Shown here piece after piece: positions 1 to 5,541 of a stretch of DNA of 5,541 bases. A model generated the notes under the pieces. It was not told the origin of the DNA. It searched no databases and was given only the letters and a program-made list of their open reading frames with translations. A program made the position numbers and the translations under genes. Within the stretch, counting starts at the first letter, position 1; each line of letters starts with the position of its first letter. The DNA is from an uncultured Prevotellaceae bacterium (lineage in GTDB: Bacteria; Bacteroidota; Bacteroidia; Bacteroidales; Muribaculaceae): contig CAMFSS010000166.1 in the NCBI GenBank assembly GCA_945983195.1, positions 1 through 5,541 of the forward strand, read 5' to 3'.

Positions 1-286
1 TCACTGCTATACACCCGGCGGAGAAACTCGACTAACCCATAAAAGAAAGAAAGTAAACTGCACGGCATGAGCCAAAATAGTTAGTTTTCACGGACGTTTG
101 TCGTTATCTATCAATCATAGGTAAGTAGGTAATTTAGTCCACTTCTTTAAGTGATGATAATTGTATTCGTATATCAGCTACAAATTAACTACTTTTTTTC
201 CGATTTTTCACGCTTTGAAGCCCTAAAAACGCATATTTAACACAATTAATTAACATTTGGTAGTGTTTTTAACACAGTTGAGGGCA
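1..286. other. AT-rich region without a supportable gene
   Basis: About 35% GC by eye, with stops in all frames on both strands. The first ~40 bases are richer in GC than the rest. Two plus-strand frames run in from the left edge and stop early (TAA at 40-42, TGA at 68-70), so the 3' end of a rightward gene could lie here, but too little is visible to call one. Two small sequence patterns stand out. TTTAACACAATT (236-247) is nearly repeated as TTTAACACAGTT (268-279). GTGTT-TTT-AACAC (263-275) is a 5-bp dyad overlapping the second copy. No promoter matching TAnnTTTG and no tRNA fold was recognised. Confidence 0.7.
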
Positions 287-321
287 ACGAAGCCCTGCCG
301 CATATAGCGGCAGGGCTTCGT
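287..321 (-). terminator. Perfect 15-bp hairpin behind fabF, probable terminator
   Basis: Arms 287-301 and 307-321 are exact reverse complements (ACGAAGCCCTGCCGC against GCGGCAGGGCTTCGT) around a 5-base ATATA loop. The hairpin begins 27 bases beyond the fabF stop codon, where a terminator for the leftward acpP-fabF transcript is expected. Neither side has a strong T-run: the leftward transcript continues with only TT and then GCCC, so it is not a textbook intrinsic terminator. It may act in both directions or mainly protect the 3' end of the mRNA. Part of the arm (GAAGCCCT) recurs at 217-224, further along the leftward transcript. Confidence 0.72.
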
Positions 322-348
322 GATATAGGGTGCGGTGATGTAGTGGGA

Positions 349-1611
349 TTATTCAGCCCACTTCTTCACGATAATGCTTGCATTGTGTCCACCAAAGCCG
401 AATGTGTTGGAGAGCGCATAGTTGACTGTGCGCTTCTGAGCCTCGTTGAAAGTGAAATTGAGGTTGTAGTCAATTTCGGGGTCGAGGTCGTCGTCGGCAT
501 GGTTGATAGTAGGCGGCACGATATCGCTCTCTACAGCCTTCACGCAGAAGAGAGCCTCAAGCGCGCCGGTTGCACCGAGGAGGTGTCCGGTCATCGACTT
601 GGTAGAGCTGATATTGAGCTTGTAGGCATCTTCGCCCCAAAGTTCCTTGATGGCCTTTACTTCCGACAGGTCACCGACCGGAGTCGATGTGCCGTGGGCG
701 TTGATATAGTCGATATCAGCAGGCTTCAATCCTGCATCTTTCAGTGCATTCTTCATTACGAGCTTTGCGCCAAGCCCCTCGGGGTGTGTGGCTGTGATGT
801 GGTAGGCATCAGCCGACATACCGCCACCCACAACCTCGGCGTAGATTTTGGCACCACGGGCTTTAGCGTGCTCCAGCTCCTCGAAGATGAGGCAAGCCGA
901 GCCTTCGCCCATGATGAAACCGTCGCGTGAGCCGCTGAATGGGCGCGAAGCCGTAGCAGGGCTGTCGTTGCGGGTAGAGAGAGCGTGCATAGAGTTGAAG
1001 CCTCCCACACCGGCAGGGTAGATGGCAGCTTCGGCACCACCTGTAACGATGGCGTCGGCCATGCCGAGACGGATGTAGTTGAAGGCATCAATCAGTGCGT
1101 TGGTCGATGATGCGCAAGCCGACACTGTGCCGAAGTTAGGACCGCGGAAGCCATATTGCATAGAGATGTGTCCGGCAGCGATGTCGGCAATCATCTTGGG
1201 AATGAAGAACGGATTGTACTTCGGTCCCAGCTCCTTGTGCGATTCGTAGTATCCGGCTTCCTCCTCAAAGGTGTGCAGACCGCCGATTCCGGCAGCGAAG
1301 ATAACTCCCACACGGTCGTGGTCGACAGCCTCGGCGTCGATGCCGGCATCGGCAACAGCCTGGCGTGCAGCCACAAGAGCATACTGCGCATAGAGGTCGT
1401 ATTTGCGCACCTCCTTGCGGTCGAAATGCTCAGTCGCATTGAAGTTCTTCACCTCACAACCAAATTGGGTCTTGAACAGTGAAGCATCGAAATGAGTAAT
1501 GGGACCTGCACCGCTCACTCCCTTCACGGCATTGTCCCAAGTGGCGGCAACGTCGTTTCCGATGGGCGTGATTGCTCCAAGTCCGGTTACAACTACTCTC
1601 TTTAATTCCAT
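349..1611 (-). CDS. fabF: 3-oxoacyl-[acyl-carrier-protein] synthase II (KAS II)
   Basis: This is a condensing enzyme of type II fatty acid synthesis in the cytoplasm. It joins malonyl-ACP to acyl-ACP, releasing CO2, and makes the chain two carbons longer. At 420 residues it is full length for the family (E. coli FabF is about 413). The thiolase-fold Cys-His-His active site is complete: Cys166 in GTVSACASS, His306 in NAHGTSTPVGD and His343 in SMTGHLLGATGA, with the conserved Lys338 in SSTKS. The C-terminal GFGGHN loop carries the expected gating Phe404. The N-terminus (MELKRVVVTGLGAITPIG) matches the family start, which supports ATG at 1609-1611. The gene lies 33 bases downstream of acpP with no promoter between them, so the two are probably co-transcribed, and it is followed by the hairpin at 287-321. 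No Shine-Dalgarno sequence is seen. Cys-His-His plus the GFGG loop favours FabF over FabH (Cys-His-Asn), and the acpP neighbour favours FabF over FabB. Confidence 0.97.
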   Translation of the reverse strand: MELKRVVVTGLGAITPIGNDVAATWDNAVKGVSGAGPITHFDASLFKTQFGCEVKNFNATEHFDRKEVRKYDLYAQYALVAARQAVADAGIDAEAVDHDRVGVIFAAGIGGLHTFEEEAGYYESHKELGPKYNPFFIPKMIADIAAGHISMQYGFRGPNFGTVSACASSTNALIDAFNYIRLGMADAIVTGGAEAAIYPAGVGGFNSMHALSTRNDSPATASRPFSGSRDGFIMGEGSACLIFEELEHAKARGAKIYAEVVGGGMSADAYHITATHPEGLGAKLVMKNALKDAGLKPADIDYINAHGTSTPVGDLSEVKAIKELWGEDAYKLNISSTKSMTGHLLGATGALEALFCVKAVESDIVPPTINHADDDLDPEIDYNLNFTFNEAQKRTVNYALSNTFGFGGHNASIIVKKWAE

Positions 1612-1644
1612 CAGTGAATTCAGATAGATTGGAATTTCTGTTGA

Positions 1645-1878
1645 TTACTTGTTAGCCTCGATGTAAGAGATAGCGTCGCCTACAGTGGTGATACCCTCTG
1701 CCTTGTCATCGGGAATTGTGATACCGAATTCCTTCTCAAACTCCATGATGAGCTCTACGGTGTCGAGTGAATCTGCACCAAGATCCTGTGCAAATGTAGC
1801 CTCGGGCTTTACCTCTGAAGCGTTAACACCAAGCTTGTCAACAATTATCGCTGTTACTCTTTCTTCGATTTCTGACAT
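1645..1878 (-). CDS. acpP: Acyl carrier protein
   Basis: This small acidic cytoplasmic protein carries fatty acyl intermediates as thioesters on a 4'-phosphopantetheine arm and hands them to FabF and the other Fab enzymes. At 77 residues it has the standard AcpP length. The attachment serine is Ser37 in the signature GADSLDTVELIMEFE (residues 34-48) at the start of helix II, the acidic recognition helix. The N-terminal MSEIEERVTAIIVDKLGV helix and the later GITIPDDKAEGITTVGDAISYI segment also match the family. The start ATG at 1876-1878 is the only one giving a normal N-terminus. It is preceded by a very A/T-rich leader (CTATTAAAACGTAATTATT) with no Shine-Dalgarno sequence, as is common for well-expressed Bacteroidota genes. 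It is the first gene of a leftward pair with fabF. Confidence 0.98.
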   Translation of the reverse strand: MSEIEERVTAIIVDKLGVNASEVKPEATFAQDLGADSLDTVELIMEFEKEFGITIPDDKAEGITTVGDAISYIEANK

Positions 1879-1933
1879 AATAATTACGTTTTAATAGTTA
1901 TAAAATTCAGTGTTTTTTAGTTTTTTCGCTGTG

Positions 1934-1966
1934 CAAAGTAAGTAATTATTATTCAAATATGGAAAA
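1934..1966 (-). promoter_or_regulatory. Probable leftward promoter of acpP-fabF
   Basis: On the minus strand TTACTTTGC (1941 down to 1933) resembles the Bacteroidota -7 element TAnnTTTG, with one mismatch at its second base. TTTT at 1966-1963, 21 bases upstream, is a weak version of the -33 TTTG element. The start of transcription would fall near 1927, leaving a leader of about 50 bases before the acpP ATG. The position is right for the operon, but the -33 box is poor. Confidence 0.5.
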
Positions 1967-1993
1967 ATTTCTTGATATAAATTCGGGGTTTCT

Positions 1994-2039
1994 GCACACT
2001 TGTGCCGTTATTGTGCAATTTTTAGGCTAATATTTGCAC
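1994..2039. promoter_or_regulatory. Cluster of GTGC/GCAC dyads upstream of the acpP promoter, possible operator
   Basis: GCACA-CT-TGTGC (1994-2005) is a 5-bp dyad with a 2-base centre. GTGCAA (2013-2018) and TTGCAC (2034-2039) form a second, wider dyad with a 15-base spacer. TGTGCAA at 2012-2018 recurs exactly at 1930-1936, touching the acpP -7 element. Repeated symmetric half-sites just upstream of a promoter suggest a regulator binding site, but AT-rich spacer DNA produces such matches by chance and I recognise no known motif. Confidence 0.25.
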
Positions 2040-2101
2040 TTTTTACCGCTTTTTGTGTTACAGTTATGTTACAGAATTAGGCTCCAGCGAACTTTTTCGG
2101 A

Positions 2102-2135
2102 GGCAAAATTGTATTCCACCCACGCAATTTTCGCC
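2102..2135. repeat. Inverted repeat with one bulged base
   Basis: GGCAAAATTG (2102-2111) can pair with CAATTTT (2125-2131) and, after skipping C2132, with GCC (2133-2135). This gives 10 base pairs with a 13-base loop. No T-run follows on either side, and it lies upstream of the predicted rightward transcription start, so a terminator or leader role is unlikely. It could be a binding site, part of a small unlisted transcript, or chance. Confidence 0.3.
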
Positions 2136-2206
2136 CAAACTCCCTCCACCGCCGCACTGTAAATCGCCCAAAGATTTGCAGATGCGATTAAAAAAAGCTG
2201 TTCAAA

Positions 2207-2239
2207 TTTGCATATTTGGCTGTTTGTTTTGTAATTTTG
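2207..2239 (+). promoter_or_regulatory. Bacteroidota-type promoter for DUF4160-DUF2442-mutS
   Basis: TTTG at 2207-2210, exactly 21 bases, then TAATTTTG at 2232-2239 is a full match to the Bacteroidota sigma-70 pattern TTTG-N19-21-TAnnTTTG. Transcription should begin near 2246, about 20 bases before the ATG at 2266. This also decides the start of the DUF4160 gene, because longer versions of the frame would begin upstream of the promoter. I saw no other TAnnTTTG match on the plus strand between here and the mutS start. Confidence 0.75.
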
Positions 2240-2265
2240 CCAGTATCAAGAATACGACAAATCAA

Positions 2266-2517
2266 ATGAGCGCAATATACATACTCGAAGGCTTGCTGAT
2301 ATATATTTACGGCTTTGACCATAATCCGCCGCATATTCATGTGCGGCGAGGAACAGAGCAATTCACGATTACGATAAAGGACAGAATCGTGGAAGGCCGT
2401 GCAAAATCAAAGTCCGTAATCTTGGTGAATGAGTTCCTTGATACCCATGAAACCGAAGTCATGGAACTCTGGAACAAGGCACAGCGCGGCGAACCAATAA
2501 CTAAGATTAATCGTTAA
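2266..2517 (+). CDS. DUF4160 family small protein
   Basis: This is an 83-residue protein of unknown function. The family is recognised from its N-terminal layout: a short hydrophobic strand containing IYIYG (residues 12-16), then the signature DHNPPHIHVRRG (18-29) with paired histidines His23 and His25, then a strand-rich middle (FTITIKDRIVEG). The C-terminus has the family helix ending in MELWNKAQRGEPITKI (66-81). The ATG at 2266 was chosen because it gives the normal short DUF4160 N-terminus and sits about 20 bases below a good promoter. The in-frame extension to a TTG at 2053 looks non-coding. It is the first gene of a tight rightward set, 14 bases before a DUF2442 gene, a pairing I recall as recurrent in bacteria. 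The clustered histidines could bind metal or nucleic acid, but that is inference. Third codon positions look more A/T-rich than in mutS. No signal peptide or membrane segment is seen. Confidence 0.85.
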   Translation: MSAIYILEGLLIYIYGFDHNPPHIHVRRGTEQFTITIKDRIVEGRAKSKSVILVNEFLDTHETEVMELWNKAQRGEPITKINR

Positions 2518-2531
2518 TTTCCTATACAAAT

Positions 2532-2768
2532 ATGTACATACAAGTAACAGACGTTGAATACGGCGGACGCTACACCCTTAAATGCACGTTCAGTGACGGA
2601 GCAGTCAAGAATGTTGACATGACCCCGATACTTGATGCCCCGGCTTTCCGCGAATTGAAGGATGTGGAACGATTCAGACAATTCGGACTTGATGAAACAA
2701 TATTCTGGGCCAACGGTGCAGACATAGCTCCTGAATGGCTCTATGACAATGGCATTGAATGTCGTTGA
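2532..2768 (+). CDS. DUF2442 family small protein
   Basis: This is a 78-residue protein of unknown function. The family hallmarks are in order: a strand leading to the FSDG turn (residues 20-23), VDMTPIL (28-34), the F39-x-x-L42 core of the central helix, a FRQFGLD segment (48-54), and the C-terminal signature IFWANGADIAPEWLY (57-71). The only sensible start is the ATG at 2532, which has no Shine-Dalgarno sequence. It lies 14 bases after the DUF4160 stop and 18 bases before mutS, so all three are probably on one mRNA. DUF2442 domains occur alone or fused to a helix-turn-helix; no DNA-binding domain is present here. By size and pairing with DUF4160 it could be half of a toxin-antitoxin-like module, possibly the antitoxin, but nothing in the sequence proves activity or which partner is toxic. 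Confidence 0.87.
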   Translation: MYIQVTDVEYGGRYTLKCTFSDGAVKNVDMTPILDAPAFRELKDVERFRQFGLDETIFWANGADIAPEWLYDNGIECR

Positions 2769-2786
2769 CGGTAATCCACTCAGACT

Positions 2787-5402
2787 ATGGCAAAGGAGAT
2801 AGTAGAAACCCCACTGATGAAGCAATACATCGAGATGAAGGCAAAGCATCCCGATGCAGTGCTGCTTTTTCGTGTGGGCGACTTCTATGAAACATTCTCA
2901 GACGATGCCATTACAGCATCGGAAATTCTTGGAATCACACTCACGCGCCGTGCCAATGGCGTGGCGCAGTCGGTGGAACTTGCCGGGTTCCCCCACCATG
3001 CCCTCGACACCTATCTGCCCAAACTTGTGCGTGCCGGCAAGCGAGTGGCAATTTGCGAGCAGCTTGAGGACCCGAAGCTCACCAAGAAGCTGGTGAAGCG
3101 CGGAATTACCGAGCTGGTGACACCCGGCGTATCAATCAACGACAATATTCTCAATCACCGCGAGAACAACTTCCTTGCCGCCGTGCACTTCGGCAAGAAG
3201 GCTGTGGGTGTGGCATTTCTCGACATCAGCACCGGCGAGTTTCTCACTGCCGAGGGCACTGCCGACTACGTAGACAAGCTGCTCGGCAACTTCGCTCCCA
3301 AGGAGGTGCTCATTGAGCGCAGCTTCCGCCAGCAATTCAACGACACTTTCACTGCACGCTATCTCACCTTTGAGCTTGAGGACTGGATTTTCACAGAGGA
3401 ATCGGCTACCGACCGCCTGCTGAAGCACTTCGAGACGCGCAACCTGAAAGGATTCGGCATAGCGTCGATGCACAGTGCAATTGTGGCATCGGGAGCTATT
3501 CTCTGCTACCTTGACATTACACAACACACTCACATAGGACACATCACCGCACTCTCGCGCATCGAGGAGGAGCGTTATGTGCGTCTCGACAAGTTCACCG
3601 TGCGCAACCTTGAGCTAATCGACTCGATGTGCGACGACGGCAAGAGCCTGCTGTCGGTTATCGACCGCACGCTGTCGCCGATGGGTGCGCGCCTGCTGCG
3701 CCGCTGGCTGCTATTCCCACTGAAGGACGTGCCGCAAATCAACAGCCGCCTCGATGTGGTGGAGCACTTTTTCCGCGACACTGAGGGGCGCGAGCTGCTG
3801 AAGCAGCAGCTTGAGATGATTGGCGACATTGAGCGACTAATATCGAAGGTGGCTGTGTGCCGCATAACTCCGCGTGAACTGGTGCAACTGAAGAACTCCC
3901 TGCTGGCAATAGGTCCCATAAAGGAGCTTTGCTCCACTTCGGGCAACGATGTGCTGCGCCGCATTGGCGAGCAGCTCAACCCTTGCAGCATCATACGCGA
4001 CCGTATCGAGCGCGAAATCAGCCCTGATGCACCCAACCTGCTCAATCGCGGCAACGTGATTCGCGACGGCGTGAATGCCGAGCTCGACGAGCTGCGCAGC
4101 ATTTCACACTCAAGCAAGGACTACCTCATGCAGATGCAGCAGCGCGAAAGCGAGCTTACGGGCATTCCAAGCCTGAAAATCGGATACAACAATGTGTTTG
4201 GCTACTACATCGAAGTGCGCAACACGCACAAGGAGAAAGTGCCGCAGGAGTGGATTCGCAAGCAGACGCTTGTGAGTGCTGAGCGATATGTGACACAGGA
4301 ACTGAAGGACTATGAGGAGAAAATTCTCGGTGCCGAGGAGCGCATTGCCAGCATCGAGAACAGCATTTTCAACGAGCTGGTGAATGCCGTGGGTGAGTAT
4401 ATCCCGGCTATTCAGCTCGACTCAAATCTGATTGCGCGCCTCGACTGCCTTTGCGCCTTCACTCGCGTGGCTATCGAGAACCACTACAACCGTCCGGTGC
4501 TCGACGATTCGCTCGACATCGACATCACCGAAGGCCGCCACCCGGTGATTGAGCGCGAGCTTCCGCTCGGAGAGCGATATGTGAGCAACAGCATACACCT
4601 CGGCAACGACAGTCAGCAGATAATAATGATTACGGGCCCGAACATGGCTGGAAAGTCGGCTCTGCTCCGCCAGACGGCCCTCATCACGCTCATGGCGCAG
4701 ATTGGCTGCTTTGTGCCTGCCGAGAGTGCTAAAATAGGCATAGTCGACAAAATCTTCACGCGCGTGGGCGCGAGCGATAATATATCTTTGGGCGAATCGA
4801 CATTCATGGTGGAAATGACCGAGGCTGCATCTATCCTCAACAATATCAGTCAGCGAAGCCTCATCTTGTTCGACGAGCTTGGCCGCGGCACAAGCACCTA
4901 CGACGGAATCTCCATTGCGTGGTCGATTGTGGAATTCATTCATGAAAATCCCATGGCTCTCTCCAAAACGCTCTTTGCCACCCACTACCATGAGCTTAAC
5001 GAGATGGAAAAGACCTACAAGCGCATTGCCAACTACAACGTGTCGGTGAAGGAAATCAACGGCAAGGTGGTGTTTGTGCGCAAACTTGTGAAGGGAGGCA
5101 GCGAGCACAGCTTCGGAATACATGTGGCGAAAATCGCCGGTATGCCGCCGTCGATAGTGAAGCGCGCCAACGAGGTGCTCCGTCAGCTCGAAGCCAATAA
5201 CCGCAGCGACAGCACTACCCCATCGGTGGCTCCGCAGCGGCAGGAGGGCGGCGTGCAGCTCTCATTTTTCCAGCTCGACGACCCTGTGCTGTGCCAGGTG
5301 CGCGATGAGATACTCCATGCCGACATCAACAACCTCACACCAATGGAGGCTCTCAACAAACTTCATGAAATCAAGAAAATCATTACCGGACGCAACGACT
5401 AA
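2787..5402 (+). CDS. mutS: DNA mismatch repair protein MutS
   Basis: MutS is a cytoplasmic ATPase that binds mismatches and small loops in DNA and recruits MutL to start repair. All 871 residues are intact, close to the usual length (E. coli 853). The mismatch-binding domain has GDFYE (31-35), with Phe33 and Glu35 as the Phe-x-Glu mismatch probe. A connector domain (about 125-250) and the core and clamp helices (about 260-555) follow. In the ATPase domain, Walker A is GPNMAGKS (617-624, Lys623), a variant of the common GPNMGGKS. The signature loop SLGESTFMVEM begins at 667, Walker B is LILFDELGRGTS (692-703, Asp696 and Glu697), and ATHYHEL (731-737) holds the conserved histidine. GGSEHSFGIHVAKIAGMP (770-787) is the dimer-contact region. 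QLSFF (824-828) fits a beta-clamp binding motif, and a C-terminal helical segment (about 830-868) fits the tetramer-forming tail. The start ATG gives a normal N-terminus. It is third in a tight gene set with no recognisable promoter of its own. Confidence 0.98.
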   Translation: MAKEIVETPLMKQYIEMKAKHPDAVLLFRVGDFYETFSDDAITASEILGITLTRRANGVAQSVELAGFPHHALDTYLPKLVRAGKRVAICEQLEDPKLTKKLVKRGITELVTPGVSINDNILNHRENNFLAAVHFGKKAVGVAFLDISTGEFLTAEGTADYVDKLLGNFAPKEVLIERSFRQQFNDTFTARYLTFELEDWIFTEESATDRLLKHFETRNLKGFGIASMHSAIVASGAILCYLDITQHTHIGHITALSRIEEERYVRLDKFTVRNLELIDSMCDDGKSLLSVIDRTLSPMGARLLRRWLLFPLKDVPQINSRLDVVEHFFRDTEGRELLKQQLEMIGDIERLISKVAVCRITPRELVQLKNSLLAIGPIKELCSTSGNDVLRRIGEQLNPCSIIRDRIEREISPDAPNLLNRGNVIRDGVNAELDELRSISHSSKDYLMQMQQRESELTGIPSLKIGYNNVFGYYIEVRNTHKEKVPQEWIRKQTLVSAERYVTQELKDYEEKILGAEERIASIENSIFNELVNAVGEYIPAIQLDSNLIARLDCLCAFTRVAIENHYNRPVLDDSLDIDITEGRHPVIERELPLGERYVSNSIHLGNDSQQIIMITGPNMAGKSALLRQTALITLMAQIGCFVPAESAKIGIVDKIFTRVGASDNISLGESTFMVEMTEAASILNNISQRSLILFDELGRGTSTYDGISIAWSIVEFIHENPMALSKTLFATHYHELNEMEKTYKRIANYNVSVKEINGKVVFVRKLVKGGSEHSFGIHVAKIAGMPPSIVKRANEVLRQLEANNRSDSTTPSVAPQRQEGGVQLSFFQLDDPVLCQVRDEILHADINNLTPMEALNKLHEIKKIITGRND

Positions 5403-5416
5403 TCACCGCAGGTGAT
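5402..5416 (+). terminator. Small hairpin directly after the mutS stop
   Basis: ATCACC (5402-5407) and GGTGAT (5411-5416) pair perfectly around GCA. The hairpin starts on the last base of the mutS stop codon, which is closer than usual for a terminator, and no T-run follows. At six base pairs it is weak. It could stabilise the mRNA end or be chance. Confidence 0.2.
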
Positions 5417-5541
5417 GCAGACGGGGTGCGGAAGGTGTGGCGACTTGCCGGTAGCTGTCAGGCGGCCGGTGGCAGTCTCGCGCCGCAACACGACGCAGCG
5501 CATCACGACCCCGCCGCCCACCCGCACGAACCCCTCCCCCC
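5403..5541. other. Unassigned GC-rich tail, possibly the edge of another gene
   Basis: This stretch is about 72% GC by my count, far above the AT-rich spacers in the rest of the window. Two frames stay open to the right edge. One is on the plus strand in the same frame as mutS, with an ATG at 5415. The other is on the minus strand, ending in TAG at 5401-5399 and overlapping the mutS stop. Either could be a partial gene, but high GC content alone makes stops rare and neither translation resembles a family I know. The last bases are C-rich and low in complexity (5531-5541 is nearly all C). Confidence 0.5.
5447..5477. repeat. Short imperfect direct repeat, 18-base period
   Basis: GCCGGTAGCTGTC (5447-5459) recurs as GCCGGTGGCAGTC (5465-5477) with two mismatches. 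Both mismatches fall at third codon positions of the two open frames, so either strand would encode a repeated short peptide: PVAV twice on plus, TATG twice on minus. That hints at coding but is a very small sample. Confidence 0.4.

Larger units (their letters stand above)
1879..2265. other. Divergent intergenic region between acpP and the DUF4160 gene
   Basis: This 387-base stretch separates leftward acpP-fabF from the rightward DUF4160-DUF2442-mutS unit. It holds the probable acpP promoter (1934-1966), a cluster of GTGC/GCAC dyads (1994-2039), a bulged hairpin (2102-2135), the 9-base direct repeat TCGCCCAAA (2131-2139 and 2164-2172, 33 bases apart), and the rightward promoter (2207-2239). 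A plus-strand frame is open from a TTG at 2053 into the DUF4160 gene, but its translation between 2053 and 2265 resembles no protein and is interrupted by the promoter, so I regard it as non-coding. Confidence 0.75.

Noticed and set aside
1..70. A tRNA or the end of an upstream gene at the left edge
   Set aside because: No T-arm or acceptor pairing could be drawn on either strand. The short frames that run in from the edge are too brief to distinguish from chance.
343..930. A 195-codon plus-strand open frame opposite fabF
   Set aside because: It is antisense to well-conserved fabF codons including the His306 and His343 regions, and no recognisable protein results.
1791..1798. An exact TAnnTTTG match (TACATTTG) on the minus strand inside acpP, as a possible internal promoter for fabF
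   Set aside because: No TTTG-like -33 element lies 19-21 bases upstream, and it falls within conserved coding sequence.
2053..2265. N-terminal extension of the DUF4160 gene starting at TTG 2053
   Set aside because: The translation resembles no protein, DUF4160 proteins normally start near the ATG at 2266, and a full-match promoter lies inside the extension.
2514..2849. A minus-strand open frame over the DUF2442 gene and mutS start
   Set aside because: It overlaps two recognisable plus-strand genes and has no promoter or family features.
4422..5123. A 233-codon open frame on the minus strand across the mutS ATPase region
   Set aside because: It lies wholly antisense to a clearly conserved mutS, and its translation shows no family features. 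It is a shadow frame.

Overview
The window looks like ordinary chromosomal DNA from a member of the Bacteroidota, probably a gut-type Bacteroidales. Three things point there. The gene upstream regions carry the Bacteroidota promoter pattern (TTTG, about 21 bases, TAnnTTTG). No start codon has a clear Shine-Dalgarno sequence. The AcpP, FabF and MutS proteins have the residue choices I associate with that phylum. Family level (for example Muribaculaceae) is a guess from memory, not shown by the sequence.

Layout, left to right. Bases 1-286 are AT-rich (about 35% GC by eye) with no supportable gene. A perfect 15-bp hairpin (287-321) closes the leftward operon acpP-fabF (1878 down to 349), which encodes acyl carrier protein and 3-oxoacyl-ACP synthase II. 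A 387-base divergent intergenic region (1879-2265) holds a probable leftward acpP promoter, a cluster of GTGC/GCAC dyads, a bulged hairpin, and a near-perfect rightward promoter. The rightward unit is a small DUF4160 gene (2266-2517), a small DUF2442 gene (2532-2768) and mutS (2787-5402), with gaps of only 14 and 18 bases. The last 139 bases are about 72% GC and unassigned.

How the genes work together. AcpP carries the growing acyl chain on a phosphopantetheine arm at Ser37, and FabF elongates that chain, so the left operon is a fatty acid synthesis core. MutS recognises mismatches and starts DNA repair. The DUF4160/DUF2442 pair has no function I can state. The two families often occur as neighbours and resemble two-gene toxin-antitoxin-like modules in size and layout.

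The most interesting point is that the only good promoter on the right side lies in front of this pair, so mutS appears to be the third gene of that transcript. Secondary points are the compositional jump after mutS, the lack of a gene directly behind fabF where many Bacteroidales carry rnc, and the possible operator cluster upstream of acpP. I found no CRISPR array, insertion sequence, rRNA or tRNA.
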